Positions 1 to 6,605 of a stretch of DNA of 11,178 nt are shown one piece after another. The stretch's first letter is position 1. Every line of letters starts with the position of its first letter. Source of the DNA: Ignavibacteria bacterium (GTDB taxonomy: Bacteria > Bacteroidota > Ignavibacteria > Ignavibacteriales > Ignavibacteriaceae); NCBI GenBank assembly GCA_030648225.1, contig JAUSIA010000446.1, positions 1 to 11,178 of the forward strand, read 5' to 3'. Both the position numbers and the translations under genes were made by a program. The notes under the pieces were generated by a model. That model saw only the letters and a list, made by a program, of their open reading frames with translations. It ran no database searches and was not told where the DNA came from.

Positions 1-28
1 GAATTGCTAATTGATATTTTGTAAAGAT

Positions 29-99
29 ATACCACCGTGTGGAGCTGCAGCGCCCTCCGTGTTTTTAGTACACGCTGCAACCCCACAAGCGGCAGGTAT
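29..99. other. Extended GC-rich hairpin, possible structured RNA or palindromic element
   Basis: The two halves of this stretch pair in four successive blocks. ATACC 29-33 pairs with GGTAT 95-99, CCG 35-37 with CGG 90-92, TGTGG 38-42 with CCACA 83-87, and GCAGCG 47-52 with CGCTGC 73-78. The blocks are separated only by small internal loops, giving 19 base pairs in all. It is much richer in GC than its surroundings, which in an AT-rich genome often marks structured RNA or a palindromic repeat. Short reading frames exist on both strands, but all are closed by stops within about 40 codons. It lies about 150 bases beyond the lysC stop, so it could also be a 3' structure of that operon. I do not recognise a known RNA family. 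Confidence 0.45.
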
Positions 100-250
100 T
101 GGAGTCACGGCTTTTTATTGCCAATAAGTATGCCGTTAAAAATCTAACTTTTTATTATCTATTCTTTAGCTTTTTTAATTTTATTTAATTCGTTTTGAGA
201 GTGCAACTCATTCTGAGATATGAAAAGTATAAATATTTTTCGTGATGATG

Positions 251-1480
251 CTAAATATTTGTTGGAACTTCGATAGGTTTTTCAATCCACTTCTTATGAA
301 AAGCAGCTACACAATTATTTAAATGAATCTTTTCTATCAGAAGTGAAATTCTGAATGAAGTTGTTGTAATACCAAAAGGTTTAATACCCTGACTGTTCAG
401 CAGTTCCAGGGTTGATTGAAGCATTGAATTATCCCGGTTTAATCCTTCTCCAATTAAAGAAACTGCACAAAGCCCTTCAATAAAAGAAATTTTATTCTTG
501 AATTTATTTGATAATTCAGTTTTTCTATTCTCCCAACCGATAATATTCTTTATAGAAATAACAAACGATATTTTAGAATCTGAACCAGTCTCTTCAGGAG
601 AAACAAAATTAAGTTCTTTAATCTGAACCTGGTGTTGTTCCAAATAGATAAGTAAAGATTCAAAACTCAAAATTGAATCAATGATTAATGAGATTTTAAC
701 AACATCATTTTCATGAACAACTGCCTTAACTCCAGCAGAAATTTCAGGTTTAAGAAGTCTTACGATTGTTTCTTTGCCGGGATTAAAAGTACTTCTTGCA
801 TAAAGAGTAATTTGTGCTTCCTTAGCAAACTGAACTGCCTGAGCATTTAACACCTTTGCACCTGCCATGCTCATTTCCTGCATTTGCTGATAAGAAATTT
901 CAGGAAGGTGCTGAGCATTTTTAATAAATGAAGGATCTGCTGAATAAACTCCATCAATATCGGAATAGATTTCACATCTTTCTGCATTTAAAGCTGCAGC
1001 AAGTGCAACAGCGGAAGTATCTGAGCCTCCCCTGCCTAAAGTTGTTATCTCTCTTTTATAGCTTACTCCCTGGAAGCCTCCTATTACAACAACATTTCCA
1101 TTTTCAAGCTCATCTTGTATCCTAAAAGGCCGCACTTCGATAACTCTTGCATCAGTATGGCGGTCGTTTGTTATAATTCCTGCCTGGGAACCTGTAAGGG
1201 AAATAGCTTTAACTCCCAAATCATTCAAAGCTATGCATAGCAAAGACATTGAAATTCTTTCACCGGTGCTAAGAAGCATATCAATTTCTCTTCCGGGAGG
1301 ATCGGAGGATAAATTTTTTGCAGAATCTATAAGTGAGTCAGTAGTTTTCCCCATTGCGGAGACAACCACAGCAACATCGTAACCTACCTTTTTAACTTCA
1401 GCTATTAATGAAGCAACTTTTTTTATTTTGTCAATATCAGCTAAAGAACTTCCGCCATATTTCTGAACAATAATAGCCAT
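251..1480 (-). CDS. lysC: Aspartokinase (aspartate kinase)
   Basis: Catalyses ATP-dependent phosphorylation of L-aspartate to 4-aspartyl phosphate, the first step towards lysine/DAP, threonine and methionine, in the cytoplasm. The amino-acid kinase domain spans roughly residues 1-245. It shows the KYGGSS motif (7-12), the STGE motif (71-74), the GRGGSDTSA nucleotide-binding segment (149-157) and [12 protein letters not shown] (172-183). The C-terminal part, about 260-400, fits two ACT regulatory domains. The length of 409 residues matches monofunctional, Bacillus-type LysC; there is no homoserine dehydrogenase fusion. It is the last gene of dapA-dapB-dapH-lysC, starting 6 bases after the dapH stop. 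The ACT domains suggest allosteric feedback control, but which amino acid inhibits cannot be read from the sequence. The family call is firm. Confidence 0.96.
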   Translation of the reverse strand: MAIIVQKYGGSSLADIDKIKKVASLIAEVKKVGYDVAVVVSAMGKTTDSLIDSAKNLSSDPPGREIDMLLSTGERISMSLLCIALNDLGVKAISLTGSQAGIITNDRHTDARVIEVRPFRIQDELENGNVVVIGGFQGVSYKREITTLGRGGSDTSAVALAAALNAERCEIYSDIDGVYSADPSFIKNAQHLPEISYQQMQEMSMAGAKVLNAQAVQFAKEAQITLYARSTFNPGKETIVRLLKPEISAGVKAVVHENDVVKISLIIDSILSFESLLIYLEQHQVQIKELNFVSPEETGSDSKISFVISIKNIIGWENRKTELSNKFKNKISFIEGLCAVSLIGEGLNRDNSMLQSTLELLNSQGIKPFGITTTSFRISLLIEKIHLNNCVAAFHKKWIEKPIEVPTNI

Positions 1481-1486
1481 CCAAAA

Positions 1487-2185
1487 TCAAAGCTTTCTTA
1501 ACTCTTCCATTAATTGTGTTTTAATTTTCGTCTTCTCATCAACTTTTTTAAGGAACTTTGCGGGGACGCCGGCAACAACTGTATAAGGTTCAACATCTTT
1601 TACAACAACAGAACCTGCTGCAATAACTGCTCCCTTCCCTACTTTAATCCCTTCTAGTACAACGGCATTTGCACCGATTAAAACATTATCTTCAATTATA
1701 ACAGGGGCTGCACTAGGAGGTTCGATTACTCCAGCAAGAACCGCTCCTGCACCAATATGGCAGTTCTTTCCGACTATTGCTCTCCCGCCAACCACAACAT
1801 TCATATCAATCATAGTTTTCTCACCAATAACAGCTCCGATATTTAAAACTGCACCCATCATAATTATGCAATGATCTCCAATTTCAACCAAATCCCTTAT
1901 AACTGAACCAGGTTCTATTCTTGCATTATATTTTTTAAGATCGGCGAGTGGAATTGCGGAGTTTCGTCTGTCATTTTCAATTCTGTAGTTGCTTATTAAG
2001 TCTTTATTCTTTTTATAAAAATCATTGAACTCTTTTAATTCACAAAAAAGAACTCCAAAATTTTTCTCACCATAAAAATCAAGATTATCAAAATTTATTT
2101 TCTCAAGATTACCTTTTAAGTAAACTCTGCAGGGAGTTTTCTTTTCAGCATTTGAGATATAATTTATTATTTCGTATGAATCCAT
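1487..2185 (-). CDS. dapH: 2,3,4,5-tetrahydropyridine-2,6-dicarboxylate N-acetyltransferase
   Basis: Transfers an acetyl group from acetyl-CoA to tetrahydrodipicolinate, committing the pathway to the acetylated DAP branch. The N-terminal 80 or so residues form a small alpha/beta domain. The segment from about 85 to 205 is a left-handed beta-helix of hexapeptide repeats, seen as the recurring I-G-x-x-x-x and V-G-x-x-x spacing. The loop with E-P-P-S-A-A-P-V near residues 155-162 is typical of DapH rather than of succinyl-type DapD. The length of 232 residues is close to Bacillus DapH. The gene starts 2 bases after dapB ends and is followed 6 bases later by lysC, so translational coupling is likely. 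The acetyl rather than succinyl specificity is inferred from family resemblance. Confidence 0.93.
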   Translation of the reverse strand: MDSYEIINYISNAEKKTPCRVYLKGNLEKINFDNLDFYGEKNFGVLFCELKEFNDFYKKNKDLISNYRIENDRRNSAIPLADLKKYNARIEPGSVIRDLVEIGDHCIIMMGAVLNIGAVIGEKTMIDMNVVVGGRAIVGKNCHIGAGAVLAGVIEPPSAAPVIIEDNVLIGANAVVLEGIKVGKGAVIAAGSVVVKDVEPYTVVAGVPAKFLKKVDEKTKIKTQLMEELRKL

Positions 2186-2187
2186 AT

Positions 2188-2853
2188 TTAACTGCCAAAG
2201 ATTACTTCTTTAAAAGAATAAAAACCATTTTTCTTTTTTAAAACAAATTCTGCAGATTTCAAAATACCTTCCGCAAAAGTCCTTCTTGAGATAGCATGAT
2301 GAGTAATTGAAATAGTATCACCTAATCCGCCAAAAGTAATTGTATGATCGCCAACAATATTTCCTAATCTTAATGATGAAATGTTAACAGGCTTTGAACC
2401 AAGCTTATCTTTTATCATTAATGCTGTACCGGATGGTTTATCTTTTTTAAATCTATGGTGCGTCTCAGAAATTTCAACATCCCAATCGTTTAAAACATCA
2501 TTTGCCATTTCAGTTACCTTAAGAAGCACCTGAACACCTATGGAAAAATTAGAACTTTGTACGACAGGAACATTTGCGGACAAGTCTTTAAGCTTTTGTA
2601 ATTCATTTTCTGTTAGGCCAGTTGTAGCAATAACCAAAGGGATATTAAACTGCTTTACAAGTTCTATCGTTTTAATAAACGCCGAAGGAAGTGAGCAATC
2701 TATTAGTAGTTGAGGAACATCATTCTTTACTTCTTTATTACTATCAAGCTCATAGACCAACTGATGCCTCTTCTCATTAAATACATTTATTACTTCCCCT
2801 CCAAGTCTCCCTGTACTTCCTATTAAGCCATATTTAATAATTGACTGTACCAG
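2188..2853 (-). CDS. dapB: 4-hydroxy-tetrahydrodipicolinate reductase with a non-canonical start
   Basis: Reduces the DapA product to tetrahydrodipicolinate using NAD(P)H. The Rossmann nucleotide-binding motif GSTGRLGG lies at residues 12-19 and the catalytic/substrate signature H-H-x-x-K followed by P-S-G-T-A at 132-144, counted from the start used here. The first ordinary start codon in frame is a TTG at 2760, but it lies downstream of the nucleotide-binding motif and would delete it. The reading frame continues upstream to a stop at 2878-2880 with no ATG, GTG or TTG. I place the start at CTG 2853, which has AAGG six bases upstream and lies just after the dapA stop. ATT at 2841, giving M-I-K-Y-G-L-I-G, is an alternative. 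The resulting 221 or 217 residues match the short DapB class, as in Thermotoga. The function is firm, the start uncertain. Confidence 0.88.
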   Translation of the reverse strand: MVQSIIKYGLIGSTGRLGGEVINVFNEKRHQLVYELDSNKEVKNDVPQLLIDCSLPSAFIKTIELVKQFNIPLVIATTGLTENELQKLKDLSANVPVVQSSNFSIGVQVLLKVTEMANDVLNDWDVEISETHHRFKKDKPSGTALMIKDKLGSKPVNISSLRLGNIVGDHTITFGGLGDTISITHHAISRRTFAEGILKSAEFVLKKKNGFYSFKEVIFGS

Positions 2854-2861
2854 TTGAAACC

Positions 2862-3731
2862 TTAAAGTTTTTTCATTTCATCAATAAGCAGTTGTTCCGA
2901 TTTTTTATTAACAGGTGCAAGAGGAAGCCTTAACAGGTTTTTACTTAAACCCATCTGATACATTACAAATTTTACTGGGGAAGGTGATGTTTCAACAAAG
3001 AGAAGATTCATCATCCTTAAATATTTATTATTTAATCTTTGGGCATTTTCAAAATCATTATTCAATATTGCATCAGTAATTTGTTTCATCTCTTTCGGAT
3101 ATGGATTTGAAAATACACTTACAACTCCATCTCCCCCAAGAGCCATAATAGGAAGGGCTTGATCATCGTTTCCTGAAAGAACACTTAGCGAATCCGGTTT
3201 AATAGAAAAGAGATGTGCGATCTGTGAAATATTTCCACTAGCCTCTTTTACAGCAACAACATTTTTACATTCATTGTGAATTTTTACAACTGTTTCAGGT
3301 AGTAAATTCATAGCTGTTCTCGAAGGAACGTTATATAGTATTATAGGGAGTGTTGTTCTTTCCGAAATATATTTGTAATGCTCAACCAGGCTTTCCTGCG
3401 TACCTTTGTTGTAATAAGGATTTACAATCAGCAAACCATCTGCTTTATATTCTTCAGCAATTTTGTTAAACTCAACTACCTTCTTTGTGTCATTAGTACC
3501 TGTTCCTGCTATAATTTTTGTTTTACCTGCCGCAGTCTGAATACCGGTTTCAATAATCTTTCGTCTCTCTTCAACAGATATAACCGGTGATTCGCCGGTT
3601 GTTCCAAGAAGAATAATTGCATCTACACCACCACCGATTTGAAAATTGATAATCTTTTTTAAGTCATTGTAATCAACATTATAATCTTCATTGAAAGGTG
3701 TAATGAGAGCTGTGCCTGTTCCTTTAAACAT
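2862..3731 (-). CDS. dapA: 4-hydroxy-tetrahydrodipicolinate synthase
   Basis: A class I aldolase that condenses pyruvate with aspartate semialdehyde, the committed step of DAP/lysine synthesis. It is a TIM barrel of 289 residues, the usual length. Visible signatures are the GTTGES motif (43-48), the catalytic tyrosine at 133 within Y-N-V-P-S-R-T, the substrate-binding arginine at 138, and the Schiff-base lysine at 162 in V-K-E-A-S-G. The ATG at 3731 has an AAAGGA ribosome binding site seven bases upstream. It is the first gene of the operon. I see no recognisable lysine riboswitch in the roughly 340-base leader. The gene ends in an AAA AAA C run at its stop, immediately ahead of the dapB frame. 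Confidence 0.96.
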   Translation of the reverse strand: MFKGTGTALITPFNEDYNVDYNDLKKIINFQIGGGVDAIILLGTTGESPVISVEERRKIIETGIQTAAGKTKIIAGTGTNDTKKVVEFNKIAEEYKADGLLIVNPYYNKGTQESLVEHYKYISERTTLPIILYNVPSRTAMNLLPETVVKIHNECKNVVAVKEASGNISQIAHLFSIKPDSLSVLSGNDDQALPIMALGGDGVVSVFSNPYPKEMKQITDAILNNDFENAQRLNNKYLRMMNLLFVETSPSPVKFVMYQMGLSKNLLRLPLAPVNKKSEQLLIDEMKKL

Positions 3732-3970
3732 TATGATTTCCTTTTAAATCGCTTTTGCAAAATATACTAAAACTGATATGAATTATAAATAAATAGTTTT
3801 TGTTTAATCAGATCATTCACTAAGACAACCTCAATATTCTTTACTTATACAACGAAAATTTTTGCAAGTAATTTTTTACTTTAATCTAAGACTATCAGTT
3901 GAAAGAAATTTTGATGGTTTAAATTATCTTAGATATTACGATTTTCAATAATGATGATGCCTTCTGATGA

Positions 3971-4003
3971 AAGCCGAATTCTGAAAAGAGTCCGGCTTTT
4001 TTA
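3971..4003 (+). terminator. Intrinsic terminator-like hairpin, plus strand
   Basis: GCCG pairs with CGGC around an inner TCT-GAAA-AGA stem-loop, with one A-C mismatch, an A-U pair and a G-U pair between them. A run of six T follows. No plus-strand gene lies directly upstream, so what it terminates is unclear. On the minus strand only three T follow, so it is weaker there. Confidence 0.6.
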
Positions 4004-4017
4004 TTTTAAAATTGAGA

Positions 4018-4046
4018 TTGAAGCAAATTCAATTTTGTAGTATCTT
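4018..4046 (+). promoter_or_regulatory. Candidate sigma-70-like promoter for the tRNA-Arg pair
   Basis: TTGAAG at 4018-4023 and TATCTT at 4041-4046 are separated by exactly 17 bases and would start transcription about 20 bases before the first tRNA copy. The hexamers are only moderate matches to the consensus. Location and spacing are the main support. Confidence 0.35.
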
Positions 4047-4071
4047 TAAACACAATTCTTAAAGTAAATAT

Positions 4072-4157
4072 GCACCCGTAGCTCAATTGGATCGAGCATC
4101 TGACGGAGTTTATCCCGATGAAAATCGGGAGATCAAAAGGTTGATGGTTTGTCATTA
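4072..4157 (+). pseudogene. tRNA-Arg pseudogene interrupted in the anticodon loop by a hairpin
   Basis: The first 33 bases match the intact tRNA-Arg at 4179 in all but two positions, covering the acceptor 5' strand, the D arm and the 5' side of the anticodon stem. The anticodon loop is then broken by about 25 bases containing a perfect hairpin: TCCCGAT 4113-4119, loop GAAA, ATCGGGA 4124-4130. Recognisable tRNA sequence resumes at GATCA-AAGGTT (4131-4142) with small changes and then decays, leaving no T arm or acceptor 3' strand. The bases just upstream (TTCTTAAAGTAAAT) also resemble those before the intact copy, so the pair looks like a tandem duplication of about 107 bases. Confidence 0.75.
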
Positions 4158-4178
4158 AAATAAGTTCTTAAATAAATT

Positions 4179-4252
4179 GCACCCGTAGCTCAACTGGATA
4201 GAGCATCTGACTACGGATCAGAAGGTTCGGGGTTCGAATCCCTGCGGGTGTA
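4179..4252 (+). tRNA. tRNA-Arg (anticodon ACG)
   Basis: A complete cloverleaf of 74 bases. The acceptor stem is GCACCCG/CGGGTGT with a G-U first pair. The D arm is GCTC/GAGC with G-G in the loop. The anticodon stem TCTGA/TCAGA encloses loop CTACGGA, giving anticodon ACG. The T arm is CGGGG/CCCTG with loop TTCGAAT, and the discriminator base is A. The CCA end is not encoded. ACG would be read as ICG after A34 deamination and decode CGU, CGC and CGA. No clear terminator follows directly. Confidence 0.95.
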
Positions 4253-4325
4253 CTAAAAAATCCTCAAAACAATCTAAAATCAAATCTTTTCTTCTCCCCT
4301 TTCCCTCTGCCATCACATTTTCCTT

Positions 4326-4348
4326 TGTACCGACTTATGTACCGACTT
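4326..4348. repeat. Tandem 11-bp direct repeat next to the tRNA
   Basis: TGTACCGACTT occurs at 4326-4336 and again at 4338-4348, a 12-base period. It starts 74 bases beyond the tRNA-Arg 3' end. Short tandem direct repeats beside a tRNA 3' end are what arm-type integrase binding sites look like, but no integrase gene and no second copy of the tRNA 3' end is present in this window. Confidence 0.45.
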
Positions 4349-4363
4349 TACATAATACTGATA

Positions 4364-4415
4364 AAAGGAGGACAAAATTACAGTCTCAACCGGACTCATA
4401 ATTTTATGCTCCTTT
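4364..4415 (-). terminator. Long hairpin, probable terminator of the 176-aa gene
   Basis: AAAGGAG 4364-4370 pairs with CTCCTTT 4409-4415, AAAATTA 4374-4380 with TAATTTT 4399-4405, and AGTC 4382-4385 with GACT 4393-4396, giving 18 pairs with small internal loops. On the minus strand it starts 9 bases after the stop of the gene at 4425-4955 and ends in a short T run, as expected for an intrinsic terminator. It could also end plus-strand transcription from the tRNA. Confidence 0.6.
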
Positions 4416-4424
4416 CATTTAATC

Positions 4425-4955
4425 TTAATCGTAATAGCTAAGGTAAGATATATTATTAGTAAAATAATTATCAGTAAGAGGTGTCAGCTCTCTTTGTGTT
4501 CTTGATTCTATTTCTTTTTTCAGAACTTTAGATATTTCTTTCCTGGTTGGAAAAAGAACTTTCCTCTTTTCTATATAGAAATAATTTAATGCTCTGTTTC
4601 CATTAACTTCAATTTCTACCAGTTCTTTCCCATTATTAATTTCACCTTGATATCTTCCTATTTGTATTTTCTTATCAATTTTAAATTTAACATAATCATC
4701 TTTTCTTAACTCAAGAAGTTTGGTTATATACTCTTCTTTTATTTTATTCTTATGGGAGAAAGAAATTAATTTTTTATTAAAAATGTTTCTGTTATCAAAT
4801 GTAAATTCAGCGGTTTTTAATAATCTTATAAATTCTTTAGCTGATAATTTTCTCACATGAAAATCATTCTCTACAAGCTTTCTCCAACTCGTGGAATATA
4901 TCCTGATATTAAGATCTTTTATCCATTCACTAAATATTTTTCTTATAGGTTTCAT
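4425..4955 (-). CDS. Hypothetical lysine-rich protein, unrecognised
   Basis: A 176-residue protein that I do not recognise. It is highly charged and rich in lysine, arginine, isoleucine and asparagine, with no signal peptide, membrane segment or catalytic motif that I can see. The N-terminal half (about 1-90) looks helical. A short strand-rich stretch follows at about 95-140, containing R-Y-Q-G-E-I and V-E-I-E-V-N-G-N, then a basic helix at about 140-160. The ATG at 4955 has only a weak GA-rich sequence upstream, unlike the strong sites of other genes here. A good hairpin sits right after the stop, which favours a real gene. Its position beside a tRNA and direct repeats, and its isolation, suggest an accessory or remnant mobile-element gene. 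Spurious translation of AT-rich DNA is possible. Confidence 0.5.
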   Translation of the reverse strand: MKPIRKIFSEWIKDLNIRIYSTSWRKLVENDFHVRKLSAKEFIRLLKTAEFTFDNRNIFNKKLISFSHKNKIKEEYITKLLELRKDDYVKFKIDKKIQIGRYQGEINNGKELVEIEVNGNRALNYFYIEKRKVLFPTRKEISKVLKKEIESRTQRELTPLTDNYFTNNISYLSYYD

Positions 4956-5143
4956 CTTTTATTCTCAAAATGTTTAGGTATGAATTTAATATTACCTTCT
5001 TGCTTAGTTGTTGATTTTTATCATACGTAAAATTTAATGTGCAATTAGACATCTTCTTTAGTTCGAATCATTTAACAAGAAAAAGAGTAGATTTGAAATT
5101 CTTTTCAATGATCTTTATCTGTGATATGAATAACGTAAGATTA

Positions 5144-5177
5144 AGATATACCAGATTTAAAGATATCCGGTATATCT
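5144..5177. promoter_or_regulatory. Inverted/direct AGATAT repeat block, candidate operator or hairpin
   Basis: AGATATACC at 5144-5152 is inverted as GGTATATCT at 5169-5177. A further AGATATCC at 5161-5168 repeats the first half in direct orientation, 17 bases on. The right half, AGATAT-CCGGT-ATATCT, is itself a compact dyad. The block lies about 150 bases before the radical SAM start. It could be a regulator binding site with alternative half-sites or simply a hairpin. Confidence 0.4.
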
Positions 5178-5285
5178 AACTTTTCATATACATTTTTCAT
5201 TAACAATATTTCACAATTCTTATTTTTTATTTATCTTCCATCTTAAAGTTTTGTTCATTAAATAGATCATAAAAATATTTTAGAA

Positions 5286-5302
5286 CCCCTTTTCTCAAGG
5301 GG
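5286..5302 (+). promoter_or_regulatory. Leader hairpin before the radical SAM gene
   Basis: CCCCTT 5286-5291 and AAGGGG 5297-5302 form a perfect six-pair stem with a five-base loop. It ends 11 bases before the strong GGAGGG ribosome binding site at 5314-5319, which in turn is five bases from the ATG at 5325. It could act as a 5' stabiliser or a translational control element. Confidence 0.4.
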
Positions 5303-5324
5303 AGTTTAATAACGGAGGGTTCAA

Positions 5325-6530
5325 ATGCTTAAGCTAAATCATCTCGATTATTACCGTCTTCCCTGGAATTTAACTGATAATTCAATCTCCTGGCTTGAGC
5401 CAACAGCAGCATGTAATCTTTCCTGCGATGGATGTTATCGAAAAAATGAAAAGAACAGTCATAAGACTATGGAAATGATAAATGAAGAGCTTGATATCTT
5501 TACGCGATTAAGAACTTGTGATGGTGTTTCAATTGCTGGGGGTGATCCCTTAATGCATCCCGATATAATTGAAATAGTGAAATCTGTTAAGCGAAGAAAT
5601 CTTAAACCAATTATTAATACAAACGGTCTTGCTCTTACAAAAGAACTTCTTCACGAATTGAAAAAAGCCGGTGTTTTTGGTTTTACATTTCATATTGATA
5701 GCAAACAAGGAAGACCTCACTGGAAAGATAAAAATGAACTTGAGATTAATGAGCTGCGGCTTCATTATGCAGAAATGCTTGCAGAAGAAGGTGGTATCTC
5801 CTGCTCTTTTAATTCTACTGTATATGAAGACACAATGCAGTATATACCGGGAATAGTTAAATGGGCGCAGGAACATATTGATATTGTGCAGGTGATGGTT
5901 TTTATTCTTTACAGGGCTGTTAATAATGCAAAAGTTGATTTCTATCTTGGTCCTAAAAAAATTGATATGGGACAACTTGTTTACAATGAAGAAACAACTG
6001 AGAGAACAGATATTAAAGCAGAGGAAGTTGTTGAACTTCTCAGAAAGAATTATCCGGATTTTGATCCTTGCGCTTATTTAAACGGTTCTGAAAAACCGGA
6101 TTCATTCAAATGGTTGTTGTCCGGAAGACTTGGAAGAAAAAATAAAATATATGGTTACGTTGGAAGCAAGGGGATGGAAATTATGCAAACATTCTATCAT
6201 CTCTTCAACAATAAATATCTTGCTTATGCAAGACCTAAAGATGCTCACAAAGGCAGATCAATGCTGCTGCTCAGTCCTTTTGATAAGAAATTAAGAAAGA
6301 CATTCTTCAATTATTTCAAAAATCCTTTTAACGTTTTCAGAAAATTATATTATCAATCTGTAATGATAATCCAGCCGGTTGATTTTCTCGAAGATGGTTC
6401 ACAAAATATGTGCGATGGCTGTCCCGATATTACTGTGTGGAATGGAAAGCTTGTCTGGTCATGCAGGATGGAAGAACAGCTTAAGTTTGGAATGAATGTA
6501 AAAACGTATCCTAAGGGGTTTATGAATTGA
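5325..6530 (+). CDS. Radical SAM protein with extra C-terminal cysteines
   Basis: A radical S-adenosylmethionine enzyme of unknown substrate, 401 residues. The CxxxCxxC motif that binds the SAM [4Fe-4S] cluster is at C30, C34 and C37, within P-T-A-A-C-N-L-S-C-D-G-C. A GGDP segment (72-75) corresponds to the family's GGE-type SAM-binding motif, and I-N-T-N-G near 97-101 fits the next strand of the partial TIM barrel. Near the C-terminus C363, C366 and C380 form a C-x2-C-x13-C pattern, reminiscent of SPASM/twitch auxiliary clusters. No signal peptide is visible. The ATG at 5325 has GGAGGG five bases upstream. It stands alone: no precursor peptide, partner reductase or transporter is obvious beside it. 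It belongs broadly with MoaA/SPASM-like proteins, and the reaction cannot be named. Confidence 0.88.
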   Translation: MLKLNHLDYYRLPWNLTDNSISWLEPTAACNLSCDGCYRKNEKNSHKTMEMINEELDIFTRLRTCDGVSIAGGDPLMHPDIIEIVKSVKRRNLKPIINTNGLALTKELLHELKKAGVFGFTFHIDSKQGRPHWKDKNELEINELRLHYAEMLAEEGGISCSFNSTVYEDTMQYIPGIVKWAQEHIDIVQVMVFILYRAVNNAKVDFYLGPKKIDMGQLVYNEETTERTDIKAEEVVELLRKNYPDFDPCAYLNGSEKPDSFKWLLSGRLGRKNKIYGYVGSKGMEIMQTFYHLFNNKYLAYARPKDAHKGRSMLLLSPFDKKLRKTFFNYFKNPFNVFRKLYYQSVMIIQPVDFLEDGSQNMCDGCPDITVWNGKLVWSCRMEEQLKFGMNVKTYPKGFMN

Positions 6531-6558
6531 AATTCTTATTTAAAGAGCAAATTATAGT

Positions 6559-6592
6559 AAAGATGTCACCTTCAACAAAAGATGACATCTTT
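6559..6592. terminator. Bidirectional hairpin between convergent genes
   Basis: AAAGATGTCA at 6559-6568 and TGACATCTTT at 6583-6592 form a perfect 10-pair stem with a 14-base loop, between the stop of the radical SAM gene and that of the convergent gene at 6606. There is no long T tract on either strand, so termination may be modest. Position strongly suggests shared terminator use. Confidence 0.65.
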
Positions 6593-6605
6593 GTAACAGA
6601 ACTTT

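Larger units (their letters stand above)
3732..4071. other. Intergenic region upstream of dapA and of the tRNA pair
   Basis: This AT-rich spacer lies between the divergent dapA and tRNA transcription units. On the minus strand it holds the dapA ribosome binding site and a TATAAT-like hexamer near 3784-3789 without a convincing -35 element. ATCTAAGA at 3884-3891 is repeated in inverted form as TCTTAGAT at 3927-3934. A terminator-like hairpin at 3971-4003 and a possible tRNA promoter at 4018-4046 are listed separately. No open frame of convincing length was found. Confidence 0.5.
4956..5324. other. Intergenic region upstream of the radical SAM gene
   Basis: This AT-rich spacer lies between divergent genes. 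It contains the repeat block at 5144-5177 and the hairpin at 5286-5302, both listed separately. A TTGTTC (5251-5256) followed 19 bases later by TATTTT (5276-5281) is a weak promoter candidate. I see no coding sequence in it. Confidence 0.4.

Noticed and set aside
29..99. Integron attC site
   Set aside because: It is a folded palindrome, but the typical GTTRRRY and RYYYAAC ends are absent.
1..121. Small cysteine- and alanine-rich peptide on the minus strand (stop near 10)
   Set aside because: It could start at a GTG but has no ribosome binding site, and the DNA is better explained by the strong hairpin structure.
928..1125. Plus-strand frame inside lysC
   Set aside because: It is an antisense shadow of the strongly supported aspartokinase gene, with no ribosome binding site and no family resemblance.
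3732..3860. Lysine riboswitch in the dapA leader
   Set aside because: The stretch is AT-rich and lacks the multi-stem GC-paired core of the L box; no such fold could be drawn.
5550..5975. Minus-strand 141-residue frame inside the radical SAM gene
   Set aside because: Fully overlapped by a gene with clear catalytic motifs; its composition is that of an antisense reading.
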